Source: Tannerella sp.
GTDB lineage: Bacteria; Bacteroidota; Bacteroidia; Bacteroidales; Tannerellaceae
Assembly (NCBI GenBank): GCA_031282485.1
Contig: JAITDQ010000245.1
Span: 1 to 6,608 of the forward strand
Length of the DNA stretch: 6,608 bases
Reading direction: 5' to 3'
The position numbers and the translations under genes are program-made. The notes beneath the pieces are model-generated. The model made no database searches. It was not told the origin of the DNA and saw nothing but the letters and a program-made list of their open reading frames with translations. This document shows, in pieces, positions 1 to 5,731 of this stretch (position 1 is its first letter; every line of letters begins with the position of its first letter).

Positions 1-1
1 G

Positions 2-112
2 AAAATTCCGCGCGACACGTCGCAAATTATTTATCTCGCTCTACTGGAAAGCCCGGAACACGCAGCAGTCGCCAAAAAACTGCCGGCGACTGAACGGCCC
101 CCCGCCCGATAA
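2..112 (+). CDS. C-terminal end of an unrecognised protein (5' end outside window)
   Basis: Reading from base 2, 36 codons are open before a TAA at 110-112. The peptide starts KIPRDTSQIIYLALLESPEH and ends TERPPAR. It has the look of a real protein end: an amphipathic helix-like stretch rich in Leu, Ala, Glu and Lys, then a short polar, Pro-rich tail. The other two forward frames are also open for part of this stretch (to TGA at 91-93 and TAA at 123-125), but they give Arg/Ser/Gln/Asn-rich peptides that look less natural. The choice of frame therefore rests on composition alone. The fragment is too short for me to name a family. If real, it lies 91 bp upstream of the next gene on the same strand and could be its operon partner or an unrelated gene. 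Confidence 0.42.
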   Translation, partial: KIPRDTSQIIYLALLESPEHAAVAKKLPATERPPAR

Positions 113-164
113 GGGAAAAATTTAACAGTTTATTCACAGAAAAGCAACCTGTCGATAACAGTTA

Positions 165-172
165 TACGTTTC
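165..172 (+). promoter_or_regulatory. Weak candidate -7 promoter element for the PHP/glycosyltransferase-like gene
   Basis: TACGTTTC matches the Bacteroidetes -7 consensus TAnnTTTG at all fixed positions except the last. It lies 31 bp upstream of the ATG at 204. No TTTG-type -33 element is present 19-21 bp further upstream, so the gene may instead be read through from the gene ending at 112. The leader just before the ATG (191-203) is A-rich and has no Shine-Dalgarno sequence, as is usual in this phylum. The rest of 113-203 shows nothing else I can name. Confidence 0.25.
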
Positions 173-203
173 CTTTGCCGCGTGAAACAGTAACAGAGAA
201 AAT

Positions 204-2369
204 ATGCACAAAAACTTTCAGAAAAGTTTAAAGGAAGAACTGGAAAAATTCCTTCAATCCGAGAATGACAAATTCCCGCCGGAAGATACATTGAAAATAG
301 ACCTCCACTGCCATGACTGCAACAGCGATGTGCCGGACGAACTGATCGGCCGCCTGCTCTCCGTCCCCGAAACCTGGATATCAGGCGAGGTACTTTTGCA
401 GGAACTGAAGAGAAACGGATGCCGGGCATATACGATCACCAATCATAATAACGCCCGCTCGTGCTACATCATGCAGGACAAAGGCCATGACATCCTTACG
501 GCCGCAGAATTCAGCTGTCTGGTACCCGATTTCGACACCGGTATCCACGTGCTTGCCTACGGTTTTAATCCCGAACAGGAAAAACGCCTTAACAAACTGA
601 GGAAAAACATCTACGCTTTTCAGGAATATACCTGCGAACACGACATCCCGACCGTCTGGGCGCATCCGCTCTATCACTATGCCGTGAAACAGACGCCGTC
701 GCAGGATTTCTTCAATAAAATGCTCCTCCTTTTCGAGCGTTTCGAATGTCTGAACGGCCAGCGGGACACGTGGCAGAATATGCTTGTGAAGGAATGGATC
801 AGCCGGTCGGACGAAGAGACACTGACCCGCCTCTCAAAACAGTATGACATCGGACTCACGCAATATTGCCGTCATCCGTACAGGAAAATCCTGACCGGCG
901 GTTCGGACAGTCACATGGGCATCTTTTCCGGCATGACGGGCGTACATGCCTGCGTCCCCAACCTGCAACAGCGTTTAAACGCCGCCGTCCCCCGCTCGCA
1001 GTTAGCGCTGGAAGCGATAAGGGAAGGACGTCTGGCCGTATACGGTTCCCACCAGAACGCGGAAAAACTGACCCTCGCTTTCCTGAACTACGTATGCCAG
1101 ATAGCGATGAACTTCCGCGATCCCGGCCTGATAAGGTTACTTTTGCACAAGGGCAATACCGTCGAGAAAGCCGTTTCCGCGCTGGCCTCGAATATTTTCT
1201 GCGAAGTGAGGAATCATAAAACCACCATGTCGTTCGTCAAACTTTTTTACGAGTGCATGATGGGCAGGAAACCGTCCTTCTACAAACGTCTGCTCGTTTC
1301 CTCCGACTATAAGCCCGTATTTGACATCGCCGTCAACATGTCATCCCTGTACGGCAGGGATCAAAAAACGTTTGTCACGGGTTATTACGAATCGCTCCTG
1401 TCGATCAACAGACACATAAACGAAATACTGGCCGGACGCCTGGAACAGAAAATCAGCAAAATAAACGGAAAAGGATTCGACAAGTCGCTTAACGACATCA
1501 TCTCGCATCTGGAATTGCCCGTCAATATCCGGTCATACCTCGGCCGGACGTCGAGCGGTGAAAAACGTGTAGACATATCCGGTTTCTTAGACGGCCTGTC
1601 CTTTCCTTTTTTCACGTCGCTGTTTATCCTTGCCGCCCATTTCACCGGCGCGAAAGCATTGTACAATACCCGTCCGCTCCTGAAGCAGTTCTCAAAAAAA
1701 CTCGGCAAATTCGAACACCCGGAAAAAATCCTCTGGATGACGGACACATACGGCGACAGGAATGACGTGTCAATGTTCCTGCAGCAGATGCACGAACAGG
1801 TTAAACTGCAGGATTTGCCGGTAGACATCGTTGTGTGCAGCAACGACGTAAAGCCGGACGACCACCTCGTCATACTGAAGCCTTTAATCCGTTTCGCGAT
1901 ACCCGTCAACAGGGAGCAGACCGTCAACGTACCTAATTTTGTCGAGCTGCATAATCTGTTTTTAGAAGGCGAATACGACCGAATCGTATGTTCCACGGAG
2001 GGCGTTATGGGGATATTTGCCCTGTACCTGAAACACGCCTATACGGTAGAAGCGAATTTCCATGTGCATACCGACTGGCTGATGTACGTCCGCGATGTGC
2101 TGCATTTCGACAAACGCAATTCGGACAGGGTAAGACGCATGTTAAGGTTATTTTATTCTTCCTTCGACAGGGTATTCATCTCCGCTTCCGGTCGGAAGAA
2201 ATGGATGAAAAGCTACCACATGACACCGGACGCAAAACGTATCTGCCAGACATCCCATTGGGTCGCCCCCGGTTCCGCCCCGCAACCGGACGACAAATGC
2301 CTCGAAAAAGATATGCCGGCACTGTTAAAAGAACTCTTGGATTATACGGGAATAATGATTAATGGTTAA
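204..2369 (+). CDS. PHP-domain protein fused to a GT4-like glycosyltransferase acceptor half-domain
   Basis: The protein has 721 residues. The ATG at 204 is the only start, because a TGA at 183-185 closes the frame just upstream. Residues about 30-240 are a PHP (polymerase and histidinol phosphatase) domain with nearly all expected metal ligands: DLHCH (H35, H37), TNHNN (H81; N80 where most PHP proteins have Asp), E102, H115, H154 and GGSDSHMG (D235, H237). PHP domains normally cleave phosphoesters using a metal cluster. Residues about 245-505 match nothing I know; they are mostly helical, with a hydrophobic stretch (about 467-480) that might touch the membrane. Residues about 508-690 resemble the N-terminal Rossmann half of GT4 glycosyltransferases: a WMTDTYGDRNDVS start, CSTEGVMGIFAL (596-607) and an HTDW motif (622-625). 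The donor-nucleotide half is absent; only about 35 residues follow. No signal peptide is seen, so it is probably cytoplasmic. The last residues and stop codon lie inside a heptamer repeat. Domain calls are fairly sure; substrate and reaction are unknown. Confidence 0.85.
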   Translation: MHKNFQKSLKEELEKFLQSENDKFPPEDTLKIDLHCHDCNSDVPDELIGRLLSVPETWISGEVLLQELKRNGCRAYTITNHNNARSCYIMQDKGHDILTAAEFSCLVPDFDTGIHVLAYGFNPEQEKRLNKLRKNIYAFQEYTCEHDIPTVWAHPLYHYAVKQTPSQDFFNKMLLLFERFECLNGQRDTWQNMLVKEWISRSDEETLTRLSKQYDIGLTQYCRHPYRKILTGGSDSHMGIFSGMTGVHACVPNLQQRLNAAVPRSQLALEAIREGRLAVYGSHQNAEKLTLAFLNYVCQIAMNFRDPGLIRLLLHKGNTVEKAVSALASNIFCEVRNHKTTMSFVKLFYECMMGRKPSFYKRLLVSSDYKPVFDIAVNMSSLYGRDQKTFVTGYYESLLSINRHINEILAGRLEQKISKINGKGFDKSLNDIISHLELPVNIRSYLGRTSSGEKRVDISGFLDGLSFPFFTSLFILAAHFTGAKALYNTRPLLKQFSKKLGKFEHPEKILWMTDTYGDRNDVSMFLQQMHEQVKLQDLPVDIVVCSNDVKPDDHLVILKPLIRFAIPVNREQTVNVPNFVELHNLFLEGEYDRIVCSTEGVMGIFALYLKHAYTVEANFHVHTDWLMYVRDVLHFDKRNSDRVRRMLRLFYSSFDRVFISASGRKKWMKSYHMTPDAKRICQTSHWVAPGSAPQPDDKCLEKDMPALLKELLDYTGIMING

Positions 2370-2416
2370 TGATTAATGGTTAATGATTAACCGTTAACCA
2401 TTAACCGTTGACCACT
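2354..2416. repeat. Nine-unit array of self-complementary heptamers (AAYSRTT) between convergent genes
   Basis: Nine 7-bp units lie in exact register: AATGATT, AATGGTT, AATGATT, AATGGTT, AATGATT, AACCGTT, AACCATT, AACCGTT and a degenerate GACCACT. The first eight fit AAYSRTT, which is its own reverse complement. The array begins in the last codons of the PHP/glycosyltransferase-like gene (stop TAA at 2367-2369) and ends in the purU stop (2415-2417 on the + strand), so it fills the whole 45-bp intergenic gap. The left five units are the TG type and the right units are the CC type. This makes a dyad centred at 2388/2389, in which AATGGTT (2375-2381) pairs perfectly with AACCATT (2396-2402) and the flanking units pair with wobbles or mismatches. 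The repeat is seen directly; any role is inference. Confidence 0.9.
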
Positions 2417-2439
2417 AAAATATAACCGTTTTATTTTTA
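2361..2439. terminator. Candidate terminator formed by the heptamer dyad
   Basis: The dyad centred at 2388/2389 could fold into a long, A/T-rich, imperfect hairpin at the end of both convergent transcripts. On the + strand a T-rich run (2428-2439, TTTTATTTTTAT) follows the stem, but only about a dozen bases downstream, farther than in a standard intrinsic terminator. No T tract follows in the purU direction. The stem is low in G+C and therefore weak. The position between two stop codons is the strongest argument for termination. Confidence 0.35.
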
Positions 2440-3266
2440 TAGGCAAGCACTTTGCGTTCGATGTGCTTTTGTACGGCGCGTGAAAGAACGATTTTTTCGA
2501 GGTCTTTTCCTTTGTTTATCAAATCCTGCACGGTATCCTTGTGCGTGACGCGCACGATATCCTGTTCGATGATCGGGCCGGCATCAAGTTCGGTAGTAAC
2601 ATAATGGCTGGTCGCCCCGATGATTTTCACGCCACGCTCGAACGCTGCATGATAAGGTTTGGCTCCCACGAAAGCGGGAAGGAAGGAGTGGTGTATGTTT
2701 ATGATCCTGTTCGGGTATTGCCCGATCATATCTTCCGAAACGATTTGCATATACCTCGCAAGAACGATAAAGTCAATCCCGTGTTTTTTCAACAGTTCGA
2801 GTTCCCGTTTTTCCTGTTCCGCTTTGTTTTCCTTCGTGACGGGGAAAAGGTAATAAGGAATGTCAAAACGCTTCGCAACCACCTCCATGTCCGGATGATT
2901 ACTTATGATCAGCGGAATCGTCACGTTCCATTCGCCCGCCGTATAACGCGCCAGAATGTCATACAGACAGTGCGACATCTTCGAAACGAAGATCGCCATC
3001 CGCGGCCGGTAACCGGAAAAATAAAGGCGGAAACTGATGTCGTACTTCTTCGCGTACAGCGTATTGAAGTAATCCTCAATCTTCCCGTCCGGGATAAGGA
3101 ATTTATCCAGTTCCCATTCCATACGCATGAAGAAAATATTTTCCACATGGTCGACATGCTGGTCGAGGTAGATAATATTTCCGTTGTTTATACTTATAAA
3201 ATTCGTTATGTCGGTAACTATACCTGCTCTGTCCGGGCAATGTAGAAGTAATTTTGCCGTGTTCAT
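2415..3266 (-). CDS. purU: Formyltetrahydrofolate deformylase
   Basis: PurU hydrolyses 10-formyltetrahydrofolate to tetrahydrofolate and formate in the cytoplasm. It balances the one-carbon pool and, in E. coli, supplies formate for the PurT step of purine synthesis. The 283-residue protein is the usual family length. Residues about 5-80 form an ACT domain (LLHCPDRAGIVTDITNFI), a typical site for amino-acid control; E. coli PurU responds to Met and Gly. Residues about 88-283 are the formyltransferase fold with the catalytic trio: N190 and H192 in INIHHSFLP and D228 in ELDAGPI. The frame stays open 64 codons further upstream to an ATG at 3458, but that stretch is Cys/Phe-rich, unlike the family, and contains the promoter. 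I therefore start at 3266, where MNTAKLLLHC begins the ACT domain. The gene is alone on its strand here. The function is secure from the motifs. Confidence 0.96.
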   Translation of the reverse strand: MNTAKLLLHCPDRAGIVTDITNFISINNGNIIYLDQHVDHVENIFFMRMEWELDKFLIPDGKIEDYFNTLYAKKYDISFRLYFSGYRPRMAIFVSKMSHCLYDILARYTAGEWNVTIPLIISNHPDMEVVAKRFDIPYYLFPVTKENKAEQEKRELELLKKHGIDFIVLARYMQIVSEDMIGQYPNRIINIHHSFLPAFVGAKPYHAAFERGVKIIGATSHYVTTELDAGPIIEQDIVRVTHKDTVQDLINKGKDLEKIVLSRAVQKHIERKVLAYKNKTVIF

Positions 3267-3294
3267 AAATATTGTTTTACTGTATTTGAGGGCG

Positions 3295-3325
3295 CAAAGA
3301 TAATGCAAACCGGGATGAATACAAA
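3295..3325 (-). promoter_or_regulatory. purU promoter, Bacteroidetes type
   Basis: On the minus strand, TTTG (3325-3322) is followed after exactly 19 bp by TATCTTTG (3302-3295). This is a perfect match to the known Bacteroidetes consensus TTTG-N19-21-TAnnTTTG, read by the primary sigma factor of that phylum. Transcription would start a few bases downstream, giving a leader of roughly 20-25 nt before the ATG at 3266. That leader is A/T-rich and has no Shine-Dalgarno sequence. The promoter lies inside the apparent upstream extension of the purU frame, which settles the choice of start. Confidence 0.75.
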
Positions 3326-3421
3326 ATAAATAACCGGCCAATCTTGCAGGAAATCGTTTGCCCCGGATTGCTCCGGCAAAGAAAAATGAGCAAAAGGGAC
3401 AGGAAATTCCTCCGTTATAGC

Positions 3422-3429
3422 TAATTTTG
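3422..3429 (+). promoter_or_regulatory. tsaD-cinA -7 promoter element with very short leader
   Basis: TAATTTTG is a perfect TAnnTTTG match. No TTTG or TTG stands 19-21 bp upstream (3397-3402 reads GGACAG), so only the -7 half is good. It ends 16 bp before the tsaD ATG, so the transcript would have a leader of only about 10 nt (AGAAAAAATCACAGA region). The intergenic stretch 3267-3445 holds this element, the purU promoter and an imperfect dyad at 3357-3380 (TTTG-CC-CCGG, loop, CCGG-CAAA); I see nothing else in it. Confidence 0.5.
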
Positions 3430-3445
3430 CAGAAAAAATCACAGA

Positions 3446-4474
3446 ATGAGCATAACAATTATAGGAATCGAATCATCGTGCGACGATACGTCATGCGCCG
3501 TCATCCGCGACGGCGTTTTACTTTCGAACGTTGTCGCTTCGCAGGCCGTACACGAAGCCTACGGCGGGGTAGTGCCGGAACTGGCCTCGCGGGCGCACCA
3601 GCAGAACATCGTTCCCGTCGTCGCGGAAGCCATGCGGCAGGCGGGCGTCGGACTGCCGGAACTTACGGCAATAGCGTTCACACGCGGCCCCGGACTGCTT
3701 GGCTCGCTGCTTGTCGGCACGTCGTTTGCAAAAGGACTGTCGCTCTCCCTGGGCATACCCATGATTGAAGTCAACCACCTGCAGGCTCATGTCTTGGCGC
3801 ATTTCATAAAACAGACGCCCGGTGACGGCAATCATCCGGCATACCCGTTTCTCTGCCTGCTTGTGTCGGGGGGAAACTCGCAAATAATCAAAGTGAATGC
3901 ATACAACGACATGGAAGTTATCGGTCAGACGATTGACGACGCGGCGGGAGAAGCTTTCGACAAGTGCGCCAAAGTAATGGGACTGGGTTATCCCGGCGGA
4001 CCGGTTGTCAATCGCCTGGCCGGTCAGGGAAATGCGAACGCCTTCACGTTCAGCAAACCGCATATTCCCGGATACGACTACAGTTTCAGCGGACTTAAAA
4101 CCTCTTTCCTCTACACCCTGCGCGACGCACTGAAGGAAAACCCCGATTTCATCGGGCAAAACCGTGAAGACCTCTGCGCCTCGCTGCAAAAGACCGTCGT
4201 TGACATCCTTATGGACAAACTGCGAAAGGCAGCCGGCGACCTGCAGATAAGGGAAGTTGCCGCAGCCGGCGGCGTTTCGGCAAATTCCGGCCTGCGCGAC
4301 GCGTTCCGCGACCATGCCGAACGTCTTGGCTGGAAGATACATTTGCCCCCGAACGCCTTCACGACGGATAACGCCGCAATGGTAGCCATTACGGGATACT
4401 ATAAATACCGGGACGGCGCGTTTTGCCCGATAGATGCAGTCCCTTATGCAAGAGTGGAATCAAACATTAAATAG
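3446..4474 (+). CDS. tsaD: tRNA N6-adenosine threonylcarbamoyltransferase
   Basis: TsaD (formerly Gcp/YgjD) moves the threonylcarbamoyl group from threonylcarbamoyl-AMP, made by TsaC, onto N6 of adenosine-37 in tRNAs that read ANN codons, giving t6A. It works in the cytoplasm with TsaB and TsaE. The 342-residue protein is the normal bacterial length. It is an ASKHA-fold enzyme: GIESSCDDTS at residues 7-16, metal ligands H111 and H115 in NHLQAH, the distal ligand D308 in TTDNAAM, and nucleotide-binding segments SGGN (141-144), DDAAGEAFDK (164-173) and AAGGVSAN (273-280). All are intact, so it should be active. The ATG at 3446 directly precedes the conserved ITIIGIESS start. cinA follows after 8 bp, so the two are almost certainly co-transcribed. 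tsaB, tsaC and tsaE are not in the window. Confidence 0.97.
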   Translation: MSITIIGIESSCDDTSCAVIRDGVLLSNVVASQAVHEAYGGVVPELASRAHQQNIVPVVAEAMRQAGVGLPELTAIAFTRGPGLLGSLLVGTSFAKGLSLSLGIPMIEVNHLQAHVLAHFIKQTPGDGNHPAYPFLCLLVSGGNSQIIKVNAYNDMEVIGQTIDDAAGEAFDKCAKVMGLGYPGGPVVNRLAGQGNANAFTFSKPHIPGYDYSFSGLKTSFLYTLRDALKENPDFIGQNREDLCASLQKTVVDILMDKLRKAAGDLQIREVAAAGGVSANSGLRDAFRDHAERLGWKIHLPPNAFTTDNAAMVAITGYYKYRDGAFCPIDAVPYARVESNIK

Positions 4475-4482
4475 ATAAATTT

Positions 4483-5721
4483 ATGACGGTTGAAATAATT
4501 ACAATAGGCGATGAACTGCTCATCGGCCAAGTGGTTGATACAAATTCGGCCTGGATGGCAAACGTGCTGAACGACGCCGGATTCCGTGTGGTACGCAAGG
4601 CGACCGTCGGCGACGAAGCGAACGATATCGTAAAAGCGATAGACGAAGCACGCCGCCGCGTGCCGGTCGTACTCCTGACGGGAGGTCTGGGGCCTACGAA
4701 AGATGATATTACGCTGAAAACGCTGTGCCGTTATTTCGATTCCGGCATGCATTTTTCGGAAGAAGTGTACGAAAATATTGAGCGCATTTTCAGGAACCGC
4801 AACTTTCAGATGAACGAACTGACGCGCAATCAGGCAATGGTGCCGGATAAAGCCGTCGTCATCCGTAACGAAGCAGGAACGGCGCCCTGCACATGGTTCG
4901 AAGACGGCGGCGGAGTGCTCGTTTCAATGCCCGGGGTGCCCTATGAAATGAAATGGCTGATGTCGAACGAAGTTATCCCGCGCCTTAAAAAGAAGTTTCA
5001 TCAGGATGTATTTATAAAACACCGGACATGCTGGGTTGCAGGCTATCCCGAATCCATGCTTGCGCTGGAACTGGCGGACTTTGAACAAAACATGCCCCCG
5101 TTTGTCAGGCTCGCCTACCTTCCGCAACCCGGAATCATCCGCTTACGCCTGTCGGCATATCACGGTGACGAAAAGACAGCCGCCGAAACGCTCGCCTCCC
5201 TGCAAACGCAGCTGCGGGAAATACTGAATGACCATATTATCGCGGAAGAAGACAAAAGCCTTGAAACGCTGACAGGCGAACGCCTGCGCGCCGGAGGTCT
5301 TACCGTCGGTACGGCCGAAAGCTGTACGGGAGGCGCCGTCGCGTCCCTGTTAACGTCCGTTCCCGGAAGCTCCGACTATTTCATCGGGAGTATCGTTTCG
5401 TATGCAAACGCGGTAAAACACAAGGTGCTGGGAGTGCCGGAAGAGGATTTGGTACGTTACGGCGCAGTCAGCCGGCAGGTGGTCGAACAGATGGCGAGAG
5501 GCGCGTTAAAAGTGTTGGGCTGCGATTATGCCATTGCCACATCCGGCGTGGCCGGACCCGGGGGAGGCACTCCCGAAAAACCTGTCGGTACAGTCTGGAT
5601 AGCCGTAGCCGGCAACGGGAACGTGACCGCAAAAGAATATCATTTCACCGTCCACCGCGAAGTAAACATTCAGCGCACCGTCAACATGTCGCTGTTAATG
5701 CTGCTGGAGGCGCTGAACTGA
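4483..5721 (+). CDS. cinA: CinA family protein with nicotinamide-nucleotide amidase domain
   Basis: This is a full-length, two-part CinA of 412 residues. Residues 1-170 are the molybdopterin-binding-like (MoCF/COG1058) domain with TIGDELLIGQVVDTNS (7-22), TGGLGPTKDD (66-75) and MPGVP (149-153); in studied CinA proteins this part acts as an ADP-ribose pyrophosphatase. Residues about 175-250 are a linker/KH-like region. Residues about 258-412 are the PncC domain with TAESCTGG (277-284), SYANAVK (306-312) and ATSGVAGPGGG (352-362). PncC converts NMN to nicotinate mononucleotide plus ammonia, recycling NMN, for example that made by DNA ligase. The motifs look intact, so activity is plausible, although some CinA proteins (E. 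coli) have lost it. The old name reflects competence/damage induction with recA in Gram-positives; nothing here shows that link. The start 8 bp after tsaD, preceded by AT-rich TAGATAAATTT, indicates an operon. Its stop lies 10 bp from that of the convergent beta-helix gene. Confidence 0.96.
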   Translation: MTVEIITIGDELLIGQVVDTNSAWMANVLNDAGFRVVRKATVGDEANDIVKAIDEARRRVPVVLLTGGLGPTKDDITLKTLCRYFDSGMHFSEEVYENIERIFRNRNFQMNELTRNQAMVPDKAVVIRNEAGTAPCTWFEDGGGVLVSMPGVPYEMKWLMSNEVIPRLKKKFHQDVFIKHRTCWVAGYPESMLALELADFEQNMPPFVRLAYLPQPGIIRLRLSAYHGDEKTAAETLASLQTQLREILNDHIIAEEDKSLETLTGERLRAGGLTVGTAESCTGGAVASLLTSVPGSSDYFIGSIVSYANAVKHKVLGVPEEDLVRYGAVSRQVVEQMARGALKVLGCDYAIATSGVAGPGGGTPEKPVGTVWIAVAGNGNVTAKEYHFTVHREVNIQRTVNMSLLMLLEALN

Positions 5722-5731
5722 CGGGCGAACG

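Noticed and set aside
1385..1996. 203-codon open frame on the minus strand inside the PHP/glycosyltransferase-like gene
   Set aside because: It is antisense to a well-supported coding frame, is rich in Ser, Arg and Cys, and shows no motif; it is a shadow.
2354..2416. Heptamer array as a CRISPR array or phage attachment site
   Set aside because: Units are 7 bp without spacers, and there is no integrase, tRNA gene or cas gene nearby.
2541..3245. 234-codon open frame on the plus strand across purU
   Set aside because: Antisense shadow of purU, with Arg/His/Asp-rich composition and no family likeness.
3267..3458. Extension of purU by 64 codons to an ATG at 3458
   Set aside because: The extra residues are Cys/Phe-rich, precede the normal ACT-domain start, contain the purU promoter and overlap the start of tsaD.
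3518..4342. 274-codon open frame on the minus strand within tsaD
   Set aside because: tsaD is certain from its motifs; the antisense peptide has no recognisable domain.
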